The position numbers and the translations under genes are program-made. A DNA stretch of 64,000 nt, taken from NCBI GenBank assembly GCA_019203745.1, contig CP078104.1:1896501-1960500 (forward strand). Reading direction: 5' to 3'. A model generated the notes under the pieces. The model was not told the origin of the DNA and did not search any database. It saw nothing but the letters and a program-made list of their open reading frames with translations. The stretch is from Chryseobacterium sp. E1. GTDB lineage: Bacteria > Bacteroidota > Bacteroidia > Flavobacteriales > Weeksellaceae. This document shows, one piece after another, positions 19,644-28,956 of this stretch (positions are counted from its first letter, which is position 1; each line of letters opens with the position of its first letter).

Positions 19644-19898
19644 ATGGCAAATCATAAATCAGCACTAAAGAGAATCAGACAAAACGAAACTAGAAGACTT
19701 CGTAACAGATATTATCACAAGACTGCTAGAACAGCATTGAAAGCTCTAAGAAATGAAGAGAACAAAGCTGCTGCTACAGAACAACTGCCGAAGGTTATCG
19801 CTTTATTGGATAAATTAGCTAAGAAAAATATTATCCACAAGAACAAAGCTGCTAACTTGAAAAGCAAATTGACAAAACACGTTAATAAATTAGCGTAA
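19644..19898 (+). CDS. rpsT: 30S ribosomal protein S20
   Basis: An intact, highly basic 84-residue protein, [20 protein letters not shown] to [14 protein letters not shown], with the three-helix layout of bS20, which binds 16S rRNA in the body of the small subunit. I chose the ATG at 19644; an in-frame extension to 19623 would add MHSHLND, which is not part of the family and would overlap the promoter. The gene ends 10 bases before a tRNA-Glu with no terminator between them, so rpsT and the tRNA are probably co-transcribed. Confidence 0.96.
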   Translation: MANHKSALKRIRQNETRRLRNRYYHKTARTALKALRNEENKAAATEQLPKVIALLDKLAKKNIIHKNKAANLKSKLTKHVNKLA

Positions 19899-19908
19899 AA
19901 GCATAGCG

Positions 19909-19980
19909 GGCCCGTTCGTCTATCGGTTAGGACCTCAGATTTTCATTCTGGTAAGAGGGGTTCGATTCCCCTACGGGCTA
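19909..19980 (+). tRNA. tRNA-Glu (UUC), copy 2
   Basis: Seventy-two bases. Acceptor GGCCCGT/ACGGGCT, anticodon loop TTTTCAT (anticodon TTC), T arm AGGGG-TTCGATT-CCCCT. No encoded CCA. It lies 10 bases after rpsT. Confidence 0.95.
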
Positions 19981-19991
19981 CTTATATCTTA

Positions 19992-20022
19992 AAAAGCCAC
20001 TGTATACAATCAGTGGTTTTTT
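19992..20022 (+). terminator. Intrinsic terminator after the second tRNA-Glu
   Basis: AAAGCCACTG / CAGTGGTTTT stem with an 8-base loop and a T6 tail. Confidence 0.7.
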
Positions 20023-20062
20023 AAAGACAAAGTAGAAAAGCTATACTTAAAACAATCTAACC

Positions 20063-20134
20063 GGCCCGTTCGTCTATCGGTTAGGACCTCAGATTTTCAT
20101 TCTGGTAAGAGGGGTTCGATTCCCCTACGGGCTA
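20063..20134 (+). tRNA. tRNA-Glu (UUC), copy 3
   Basis: Identical over 72 bases to the copy at 19909. No encoded CCA (followed by CAAACT). Confidence 0.95.
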
Positions 20135-20198
20135 CAAACTAAGAGTTGTACTTATAAAAACAAAAGCTAACACATTGCTTCGGTAATGGAAGATAGAG

Positions 20199-20273
20199 GG
20201 CCCGTTCGTCTATCGGTTAGGACCTCAGATTTTCATTCTGGTAAGAGGGGTTCGATTCCCCTACGGGCTACCA
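20199..20273 (+). tRNA. tRNA-Glu (UUC), copy 4, CCA encoded
   Basis: Identical over 72 bases to copies 2 and 3, followed by an encoded CCA. The spacer between copies 3 and 4 is 64 bases. Confidence 0.95.
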
Positions 20274-20302
20274 AAAAGGACTTTTTCGAAAGTCCTTTTT
20301 CG
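20273..20302 (+). terminator. Terminator of the tRNA-Glu cluster
   Basis: AAAAAGGACTTT-TTCG-AAAGTCCTTTTT: a 12-bp stem with a TTCG tetraloop and T-rich tail, directly after the last tRNA. Confidence 0.85.
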
Positions 20303-20774
20303 TTTATAATCATTCCATCAATTTTACAAAAATAGCAGAAAGGAGAGCTACAGTCAAAAAACGGGGAAATATCTGAACAATGTACATTCAATAAACTCAG
20401 AAACAATATTATCCTTAATCAAACAGTATCTTTTAACTGCGGAATAATACGGTTTTTACAACTCCTTATACTTCAGACCAAACATTCAAGCTCCAAATCA
20501 GGGATCAATCCTAAAAGTAGTAGGCTAGGCAAAAGTTGAGTATTGATTCAGTCATTACTTCCTGGAATAAAACCTGAAAGAACATCAATTTTCCACCTTG
20601 TCAATATTATATACATCAATTAAATAATATTAAAAAATTCCACCTGATAATCAGCTCAATATTGCATAAATATTAATAAAATAAAAATATTCACCAAAAA
20701 TGGAAATATTATTTTTTACTTTTACCTTTAATCCTTAAATTTGAGTAAAACTATTCATTCAAATATATAATAAC
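20303..20774. other. Non-coding region before the CxGC paralog array
   Basis: About 470 AT-rich bases without a gene. Near its right end are a motif shared with the spacer of the second paralog (ATTCACCAAAAATGGAAAT at 20689-20707) and a TAAATTTG -7 candidate at 20736-20743. Confidence 0.45.
20689..20743 (+). promoter_or_regulatory. Upstream region of paralog 1: shared motif and -7 candidate
   Basis: TAAATTTG (20736-20743) fits the Bacteroidetes -7 element, though no clear TTG lies at -33. Upstream, TCACCAAAAAT followed by GGAAAT is repeated with small changes before paralog 2 (21674-21692), so it may be a shared operator or a duplication remnant. Confidence 0.35.
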
Positions 20775-21549
20775 ATGAAATTAAATTTACTTTTGGGAAA
20801 TCAACGCTCATTTAAAGCGCTGTTTATTGCTTTGTTTCTGGTATCAGCAAGCACTTTATCATTCGCTCAAAACAGAATCTATTCACATGCTCAAAGTTCG
20901 GGCGTATTTGGAGTAGCATGCTTAGGCTGCCGTGTAGACAATCCACTCAATGCAATCGGGAACAATGAGGATGATTACTCAACAATGGTATTGGGAACTG
21001 CATTATTGGGAGGTATCCAGCAAACCTTAATCTTTCCGGATCTTAGATCAGATACGAGACTGGTAGTAGGTATCGGGACAGACAATATTCCTTTATCCGT
21101 ACAATTATTAAGTGGAGTAACGCTTGAAACCATGAATGGCGGGGCTTCCAATGAAGACCGCAGAACAATTGACGTAAGTCTTCTTAAGCTGGGAGCAACT
21201 CCAAACAGGGGTACAGTGGAATTCAAACCTGAAAAACCATATGACGGAATAAGAATAGGCTTAACAGGCGGAGTACTGAGTCTTGGAGGAGGATTCAGAA
21301 TTTATTACGCTTATCAGGATCCATTAGTCAACATCGCAGCTCACAGTCAGGCCGGCCAGATTACTATTGATGCTAATATTCCGCTGGAAGGTGCTGAAGT
21401 AGCTCTTACCAATCTTTCCGGAAAAGAAGTATACCGTACAAAGCTGGGATCAAAAACATTTGACACCAGACAGCAGGAAGGTATTTACTTCATGACTATT
21501 CAGACGAAAGAAGGAAAAACATACTCTAAAAAAAATTATTGTTAAATAA
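20775..21549 (+). CDS. Secreted CxGC-domain protein 1 with T9SS sorting tail (terminal frame break)
   Basis: A signal peptide (FIALFLVSASTLSFAQ) is followed by a domain of about 150 residues with CLGCRVDNPLNAIGNNEDDY near its start, then LETMNGGASNEDRR and GGGFRIYYAYQ. The last 75 residues form a type A T9SS C-terminal domain (AGQITIDANIPLEGAEVALT, LSGKEVYRTKLGSKTF). The end reads SKKIIVK after removing one A in the run at 21529-21536, as in paralog 2, which ends SRKIIIK. The protein should cross the outer membrane by T9SS and stay attached to, or leave, the surface. Domains of this kind occur singly or repeated in Bacteroidetes adhesin-like proteins. Ligand unknown. It is the first of three tandem paralogs. 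Confidence 0.75.
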
Positions 21550-21561
21550 ATGATATTCCAT

Positions 21562-21594
21562 AGCCGGCAGATTGAAAGTCTGCCGGCTTTTTTT
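21562..21594 (+). terminator. Terminator after paralog 1
   Basis: A 10-bp GC-rich stem AGCCGGCAGA / TCTGCCGGCT, 7-base loop, T7 tail. Confidence 0.9.
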
Positions 21595-21756
21595 ATATAT
21601 CGTTGTTTATAAAAACAAAACAACTATTAAGTAAAAACCAACAAATACATATTATATAATACAAATATTTAAATATCACCAAAAATTGAAATAAAATAAC
21701 TAACATAATTATTTTATGTTTAATTTTACAAAAACTAAATCTTAAAATTTTACCCT

Positions 21757-22545
21757 ATGAAAAACAATTTATTAGTGAGACAGCGTGCAATCAAAGCCGC
21801 TTTATCTGCCTCTTTCCTGTTCCTGATGAGTGCTATGGCTTCAGCACAGATTACCAAAATTTATGCAAACAACCAAATCAGCCAGGTGTACGGAATCTGT
21901 ATCGGCTGTGGTGTATTGAATCCTCTGAATGCGATAGGAAGTAACGAAAATGACTATTCTACGCTACAGGTTTCAATAGGATTACTGGCAAGAACGGAAC
22001 AGACACTGATTTTTCCTGCCAGCAATATCAATAATAACACGAATAAGCTTGTGATTGGAATCGGTTCAAACGGTACTCCACTGACTGCCCAGGTTCTGGG
22101 AGGGGTGTCAATTGAAACATTCAATGGGGATGTTTCCAATAATGACTATACCAACCTCAACAATAGCATTCTTAAGCTTAATGCGGGAGATCCAAGCAAA
22201 GGTGAGATTGAACTTACAATGAATATTCCATTTGACCGTATTAAAATCAATGCCAACGCAGGATTACTGAGCCTGGGTGGTGAGCTTAGGGTTTATTACG
22301 GATATCAGTACAAAGATCCTTTTATCAACTTTACAGCACATCATGAGGGCGGACAAATCACTCTTGATAAAAATATTCCCGCAGAAGGTTCGGAAGTTAC
22401 TTTAACCAATACTTCAGGAAAAGAGGTATACCGTACCAAACTTAAATCAAATACATTTGAGACGAGACAGCCGGATGGTGTTTACATAATGAATCTTCAT
22501 ACGAAAGAAGGTAAAACCTACTCCAGAAAAATTATTATTAAATAA
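21757..22545 (+). CDS. Secreted CxGC-domain protein 2 with T9SS sorting tail
   Basis: An intact 262-residue protein and the best reference for the array. The signal peptide is LSASFLFLMSAMASAQ. The mature domain starts ITKIYANNQISQVYGICIGC and keeps the CxGC...NPLNAIG and NENDYST motifs, IETFNGDVSNNDYT, and GGELRVYYGYQ. The T9SS tail (EGGQITLDKNIPAEGSEVTL to TKEGKTYSRKIIIK) is about 75 residues. It is close to paralogs 1 and 3 in sequence and order, pointing to tandem duplication. It has its own terminator, so each copy is probably an independent transcription unit. Confidence 0.8.
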   Translation: MKNNLLVRQRAIKAALSASFLFLMSAMASAQITKIYANNQISQVYGICIGCGVLNPLNAIGSNENDYSTLQVSIGLLARTEQTLIFPASNINNNTNKLVIGIGSNGTPLTAQVLGGVSIETFNGDVSNNDYTNLNNSILKLNAGDPSKGEIELTMNIPFDRIKINANAGLLSLGGELRVYYGYQYKDPFINFTAHHEGGQITLDKNIPAEGSEVTLTNTSGKEVYRTKLKSNTFETRQPDGVYIMNLHTKEGKTYSRKIIIK

Positions 22546-22558
22546 ATGAGAGACCTGA

Positions 22559-22590
22559 ATCGGCAGACTTTGAAGTCTGCCGGTTTTATT
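22559..22590 (+). terminator. Terminator after paralog 2
   Basis: CGGCAGACTT / AAGTCTGCCG 10-bp stem with a 2-base loop and a TTTTATTT tail. It resembles the stem after paralog 1 (shared GGCAGA/TCTGCC core), consistent with duplication including the terminator. Confidence 0.8.
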
Positions 22591-22634
22591 TAGTACTTAT
22601 CCCTAAAAGAACAACTGACCTCAAATTTCAAAAT

Positions 22635-24207
22635 ATGAAAACAAATCTACTACAAGCCCAATGCCTGATAAAGCAATCTCTTTCAATCTTAGTACTGCTC
22701 CTAATGAATATGTGGCCTTCCGCACAGAATAAAAAATATGCAGGCAGTGAGACCCATCAGATCTCAGGGGTCTGTTTAGGCTGCAGTGTTGAAAATCCTC
22801 AGCATGCGGCCGGAAATAATGAGAATGATTATTCAACCCTAAAGATGGGCATCGGAGTTCTCGGCAAGATTGAACAAACTTTAATTTTCCCACAATCTGT
22901 TAGCAAAAAACTGATCATTGGTATCGGCGCAGACCATATTCCTTTATCTGTTTCTTTGCTGAATGGAGTGACTGTTGAAACGATGAACGGAGCTACTTCC
23001 AATAATGATTCCAGGATCATAGACGGCAATATTCTTAAAATCGGTACCCAAACTAACAAAGCAACGATTGAATTCAGTCCTGCAAAGGTTTATGACCGTA
23101 TCAAAATAACCATGAATGGCGGATTGCTTAATTTGAGCGGCGGGCTCAGAATCTATTATGCCTATTATGAGGATCAGTGCACGATCCCTTTTATGCCTAT
23201 CCATCATTATTCATTCAACGGAAATACATTGGATATGCCCGGCGGAAATATTAATCTGGTTCGTGAGGGTTCTCATGAAGAAACATATTCTGATGATACG
23301 ATCTGCGGCCAGGGGCTTAGGTATTCTTCTCCGGATTCAACCTATGTATTCAAGGGAAATTATTTTTTAGATGTTCCATCGCCGAGGAACCCCAGAACAG
23401 TTTGTTTCTGGGCACGTATTGAGCAGGGAGGCTCTATGGACCTGACATTATATGGAGAGAAAATAAAAATCACTCCGGACAGTATTATCATTAGACCCGT
23501 TAACGAGAATCACAATTTTGATAAAAGATATTTCGGAAGGATGTTCAGGAAAAATCCTGCTACTGCAGGGCAATTCAATTTCTATGTTATTAATTTTAAT
23601 AATGATCCTACCCCTCCTTACAAAACACAAAGCAGTTTTTATAAACCGAATAATGAAACTTTCCTCCTTACTACCCTGTAGATCTTAAAGTTTCTGTTAA
23701 TAGCCAACCGTTACCCGGACCATTTAATTTGTTCCCAGCCGGAAATTTTCAGAATGATTATCCTACAACCATCTACACAACTCATTGGGCACCCTATTAC
23801 ACACAGGAGCAGATCTCACCAACAATAAATTTATCATTTCATTCAAAGCTTCGCAGATTGACGAATTCTTCATTTTTGACAGAAAGCTTTATCCTGAGGA
23901 GCTGTTAAATGCTTACTCACCGGCTCCTGTCAATAATTTTAAAGCCCAAAAAACGCTTACAAATATAAATGAAGTATTCACCGTTTTACCTAATCCCACA
24001 GCCGGACAGATTACTCTTGACGGAAATATATCTATGAATGGTTCTGAGATCTCTATCAGAAATGCATCAGGTATAGAGGTTTATCGCTCTCCTTTCAGGT
24101 ATAAAACATTTGATCTACCGGCTTATTTATCGCATGGGATTTATATACTGACGCTAAAGACAAAAGATAAAAAAATTCATACCCGTAAAATTATCCTTAC
24201 GAGATAG
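22635..24207 (+). CDS. Secreted CxGC-domain protein 3 with LamG-like insert and T9SS tail (frame break)
   Basis: The signal peptide ILVLLLMNMWPSAQ precedes the same domain as the two upstream paralogs (VCLGCSVENPQHAAGNNEND, TSNNDSRIIDGNILKIG, SGGLRIYYAYYEDQ). It then has an extra region of about 220 residues that looks like a concanavalin/LamG fold: HHYSFNGNTLDM, YFLDVPSPRNPRTVCFWARI, and IDEFFIFDRKLYPEELLNAY, the classic end of LamG_3 domains. The T9SS tail begins VFTVLPNPTAGQITLDGNIS. Breaks occur between about 23670 and 23785. LamG domains usually bind carbohydrates or proteins. The copy appears to have gained a binding module after duplication. Confidence 0.75.
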
Positions 24208-24268
24208 TATCTCTTACTATTCTATAAAAGCCGTCTCTTTCAATAAAAACGGTTTTTATATATTCTGA

Positions 24269-24300
24269 AAAAGCCCCGGCCAATAAATTGGCCGGGGCTA
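24269..24300 (-). terminator. Terminator of the B12 operon
   Basis: GCCCCGGCCAAT / ATTGGCCGGGGC, a 12-bp GC-rich stem. On the minus strand it is followed by TTTTTC, placing it at the end of the minus-strand operon. It can also insulate the plus-strand array. Confidence 0.85.
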
Positions 24301-24328
24301 AATGAAAGAAAATAAGTGGTGTTTGTAA

Positions 24329-26584
24329 TTATTTTTTTATCAGTTTTTCCTGATATACAGCTTTATCTGTTACCGCTTTCAGGATATATACTCCTTTTGG
24401 AAGCATACTCATATTAACCTGTCCGTTATTCAGCGGTGCATTGACTGTTCTGCCTGAAGCATCATAAAGAGAAATATTCTGTATTTTCTCCTGTGTTTTG
24501 ATATAAAGTATGTCAGTAACCGGGTTCGGATAAATACTGAATTCGAGTTTTTAACTTCAGCAGTAGCTAAAGTAGATGCCGTACTGTTCACGGTAAGCAT
24601 TTTTTCCACAAGTTTACCATTTGAATTAAAACTTAGTACAATATCAGACGTTCCTGAGGCTAGTGGTGACAGAACCAGTTCATCATTCGTATTAATCGTA
24701 GCAGAAACTACTGCAGGATTGCTGTTTGATTTGATAGATTTTACGACTGATACTTCCATATTATCTGCATCTGAAACTATGGATTTTAAATCAATGGTTG
24801 TAGTCCCTCCGGCTGTAACCTGCGAAGGCAGAGTATTGCTTACAACAGGAACTGAATTGTTGGTAAACACTGCTATGGAAGGGAACCAATAATAATCATC
24901 CAGAACTTTGGTATTGGTAAGGGTTCCAGCCATATTATAGGTATGGATCCAGTTTTTCTGAAAGTGAGCCCCGTATCCGCTTTCCGTTGTATTCAAAACA
25001 AGTTCTCCGGTAACAGGGTTTACACGAAGTGCCGCACCGTAAGGAATTTGCTTAAATTGACCTGTCTGACCCGGAATAGCAGCAAAGTTTTCGTTAAATG
25101 TTTTAGCTGTAACGTCAAATCTTACAATCTGGGCTCCTGAAGCCCATGCGCTTATTGAATTGATCCAGTATAAAGCATTTTCTTTGTTACTTGCTGTAAA
25201 TCTGCCTGCATTCCATGCTCCCCAATCTCCGATATATTTGGTCGTAGGAATATTATAATCCTGCGTTGCAAAAGTAGTGGGATTGATATTGACCAGCTTC
25301 TGTTCCTGAATTCCCAAATACTTCCATCTTTAGCCTGAACAACAGAATAGAAACCTCCGGCAATAGTGCTCACCACAGTATCTGTATTAGGATTAATCAC
25401 CAAAATTCCTGCATTTTGTTTTACAGCAAATACATATTGTGAGGTACGGATCATGTTTCCTATCTGCCCGTTGCCTCCTGTTCCGGCAATCAGAGTACCT
25501 ACCTGCATATTGTCGATATTAAAGAGTACGATTCCGGTAGAAGTACCGATATATCCTTTATGTTCATTTACTCCTACAAATGATCTTCCGTCACCTCCTC
25601 CAATATTGTTGAATCCTGCAATTTTCTGCATGGTCTGTGCATTAGCTACAACCAATCTTCCACCGGGAGTATATTGGGTATCTCCCCATCAGCAGCCTGT
25701 TTGGATACAAAATAGAATTTATCTCCGTAGATCGTTCCATATTGTGTAGTTGCTCCGAAAGCCTGGTTATTGTTTACATTGCTGTATACACGGTAGTTGA
25801 TCTGCCCATTATTGTCGATGAAGTTTACAGAACCGTTGGTATGCCCGAACCACTCTTCATTCACCAGAAAATATCCGTTGGTAAAGTTAGTGGAAGAAAC
25901 ATATGGGGAAACCGGAGTAAGTGTTGATGAAACCGGAGTTTCATTGAATCCTACGTTAAAGTTCCATACATCCCATGAGCCATTTTCCAAAGCACGAGAA
26001 GAGGCTCCTACGTTAGAATATCCAAAATCTGCATCGGCAGGATTTTTCACCCAGTAAGACCAGTATCCGTTAACAGTCCATCCGGATTGCCAGTGATCAT
26101 TCGCAGCATCCATAATCGTATAGCTGTCAAAATCATATGCTGTTGTATTCACAAAACCATTCACCGGATATAAAGGATAAATGGTATTACCGCTTTTGAT
26201 CAGTGCATTGGTATTTTGCCCGTTCAGGTCAAACCCTATTCCTCCAACTGCTGATCCGAATTGTGTTCCCTGATAAAGCAGTGTAAATAATCTATGATCT
26301 GCTTTGGCAATAGCTTTCAGCATATCTTCTCCTGTAGCATTCCCATCCCATTTGAATCCCCAGACTAGAGCGTCAGGATTTTTACTGTCATTCCATTGTA
26401 CTACAAAAGCAGCCTGATTTGATCCGGAACCTACCCAATACTGAATATCAGAAAAACTGATCGTAGTGGTATTAAGCTTGCTGATCCCGGAAATATCATT
26501 TCGGGGTACACCCTGAACTTTTATCTGTGCATTTGATAAACATGCAAACAGAAAAAGCATCATAAAAACGTAAAACTTTTTCAT
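24329..26584 (-). CDS. Surface propeller-like protein of the B12 locus with T9SS sorting tail (frame breaks)
   Basis: The signal peptide FYVFMMLFLFACLSNAQ opens a protein of about 750 residues. Its first 230 residues contain YWVGSGSNQAAFVVQWNDSK and WGFKWDGNATGEDMLKAIAK, a domain seen in Bacteroidetes surface proteins of corrinoid loci. The middle has repeated short beta units typical of a propeller (GRLVVANAQTMQKIAGF, AGILVINPNTDTVVSTI). A Ig-like spacer (VSDADNMEVSVVKS) precedes a T9SS tail reading FSIYPNPVTDILYIKTQ and GVYILKAVTDKAVYQEKLIK after correction near 24548. It is the last gene under the cobalamin riboswitch, so a role in capturing corrinoids at the surface is inferred. Confidence 0.65.
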
Positions 26585-26619
26585 TTCTATTGAATTAAAT
26601 AAATTGTATTGTTGAATAA

Positions 26620-27811
26620 TTATTTGAGATGTAAATCATACGCTCCCGCCACTTCTGTGGAAACTTCACCCAGCCAGCCGGCTTCCTGGTTTACCCCAGT
26701 GTATATTTTCATAAAATCGACACCCGGAAGTTTCACATACCTTCCACTGCTGTCCACTGCCCAGGAAATATCGATATTGGAAGCTTCATCATTATTCGGT
26801 GCATTATCTGCATATCCGAATTCATAGGATTTTCCTACCCAGTAGGATCCGTCACCATTCTGATCATAAAAATTGTTTGCCAGCCTGGTCCCTGAAAAGC
26901 CGTAAGAAGGATCTGCAAACCATAAAGGATAATAGCTTTGTGCGTGAAATGTATTTTTGTTTTAAAGCCCTTATTCCCGAGGTTGTCGGTCCATTTGATA
27001 TATTCCACATCGGTCTGCCAGAATTCACTTCCGGGTACCGGAGGTTTGTTTTCATCGGGCTTATAATAGGTAATGCTGTAATTTTTACGGTTGTATTTTT
27101 GAAATATTCACTGCCTGCAATTTCGTACCATTCGTCATTATCGGGTTTACCGTTTTTGTTTCTGTCGTAGGCCACCATAATGATTCCCGGTTCACAGGAT
27201 CCTGAACGCGGATCACTGGCATCATTTCCAAAGAATGCATTTCCAAGAATTTTAAAGTCTCTTCCATTCAGATTCGGAATAGTATGATCAAATCCGAAAA
27301 CAACATATCCGCCATATCCTCCCAAACTGATCATGGTAGAATTTCCCCCTACCAAAGACTCGTTAGCTTTCTGAAGCATATTGGCAGCCGTATTTCCGGG
27401 AGTATATTCAGGGATCTCATTCATAAACTGTCCTACAGCAGGTCGAAATTCCAATACTTTGGCAATATATTTACTGTATGGTACTTTTTCTTTGGTAACG
27501 ATTATTTTAGAATGGTAAACCTGTTCGTTTCCTTTATTATTGATTTTTAAAGTCAGAGGATAGGCGTTTGCCTTCGGGCTGATAAACTCAAGGGCTGAAC
27601 TCTGGGAGATAACAGAATCATTGATACTCCATGTGACCGATCCCGAAGCATTGGTAGGAATCGTCAGAACTTTTAACCGCTCAATGGAATAAGAATCATC
27701 GAGACCGCTAAATATAAACTCATCCTCATCATTATGTTTACAGGCTATCACTCCTACAAGGAAACATGATAAAAACCCGATTTTTAAATAAGTAAAGGTA
27801 TTTCTTCTCAT
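26620..27811 (-). CDS. Surface lipoprotein of the B12 locus (frame breaks)
   Basis: A lipoprotein signal ending GVIAC at residue 24. The mature protein has a PKD/Ig-like N-terminal part (LTIPTNASGSVTWSINDSVI) and a larger C-terminal domain with VGGNSTMISLGGYGGYVVFG, FKILGNAFFGNDASDPRSG, GIIMVAYDRNKNGKPDNDEW and, after correction, YWVGKSYEFGYADNAPN. The DRNKNGKPD stretch looks like a calcium-binding loop. It sits between a BtuG-like propeller and a T9SS protein under the cobalamin riboswitch. Proteins of this type recur in Bacteroidetes B12 loci as extra surface lipoproteins, comparable in context to BtuH. I infer B12 capture, but it is not proven by sequence. Breaks lie near 27080, 26950 and 26870. 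Confidence 0.6.
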
Positions 27812-27825
27812 TTCTTAAATTTTGA

Positions 27826-28956
27826 TTATTTGTATAAAAAAGCGAAGTGGGCAGGAATATTTCCTCCTTCTGTCTTCCATTTGAAATGTCCGTTTTTATC
27901 AAAGCAGTATACAAAGCCCATAGACACGTAATTTCTGGCATCTGTTATATAGATATCTTCTGTGATTGGGTTGACTGCAATTCCGTAAGGTGTTTTAATT
28001 AGATTTTCGTATTCCTGGTCAAAAATGTGGTTGGCGATAATCTCTTCGGTTTTTACATCTATGATCCCGAAGGTTTTTTTATAGCTGTGGGTATTGTAAT
28101 TGAATTCATTTCCGTAGAAATAAAGTTTATCGTTCACAATGGTCATTTCACTTACTGCGATGTGAAAGTCTTTCTTCACCATACCTGTTGTGGCATCTAC
28201 CAGATATAAACTGGAAGGAACCGTATAGTAATCACCTCTTGAGCTTACATACAAATCCCCGTAATTGTCTTTTTTAATGTGATGAAGATTAATGGCTACA
28301 TCTATCTTCCGGATTTCCGTAAAACTGTTTAGATCTATTACAGAAACGGTATTATCATAATTGGGAGCTTTATAGCCCCGGAATTGGCAACAAATAATTG
28401 ATTTCCTACAATTTCCATATCTTCAGGCTGATATCCCACGACAACTTCACGTTGAATGGAAAGAGAAGTGGTATCAATTTCCACTACTTTTCCTTTTGGT
28501 GCTTTAGGATTAATTGCTACAGGTCCTGCATAGCTGCTGGCATAGGCTTTCCCATCTTTGAAGGCTAAATATCTGCAGTTCTGCAATGGAATGGAAGTAA
28601 TCCGCTTAGCCGTTCTGGCATCCAATACTTCAATTTTATTGGAAACATTGACTACAATATACAGTTTGCTGCCGTAGACTTTGATATCATTTCCCACATC
28701 CCCAGCTCTTTCACTACATTGGGGTTGATTTCCGCATAGATATTCCGGTAATAGGTTCCTTTGGTATAATCGAAAAAGTCGAGGGTGCATTTATTACTTC
28801 CCATATTCCCTCATTCAGCATGTAGAATCCTTTTATCGCTGTATTTTCCGAAGGAAGTCCTTCTACCACTTCCTGACGGACAATAATGTCATCGGTACGG
28901 CACGAAGTAAGAAAAGCCAATACAAGAAATAAAAAATAAAAGTTTAGTTTTCTCAT
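27826..28956 (-). CDS. btuG: BtuG-like beta-propeller surface lipoprotein (frame breaks)
   Basis: A lipoprotein signal (FLFLVLAFLTSC) is followed by a YncE/YVTN-type propeller of about 350 residues. Blade-like repeats are visible: KIEVLDARTAKRITSIPLQN, KVVEIDTTSLSIQREVVVGY, SSLYLVDATTGMVKKDF and KTFGIIDVKTEEIIANHI. Each pairs a value with a label, as in surface propellers. In Bacteroides the propeller lipoprotein BtuG sits on BtuB and binds B12 with extremely high affinity. Here the gene overlaps the BtuB-like receptor gene by 4 bases and lies under the same riboswitch, which supports a BtuG role. Breaks near 28370 and 28740-28800 split the frame. Confidence 0.72.
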
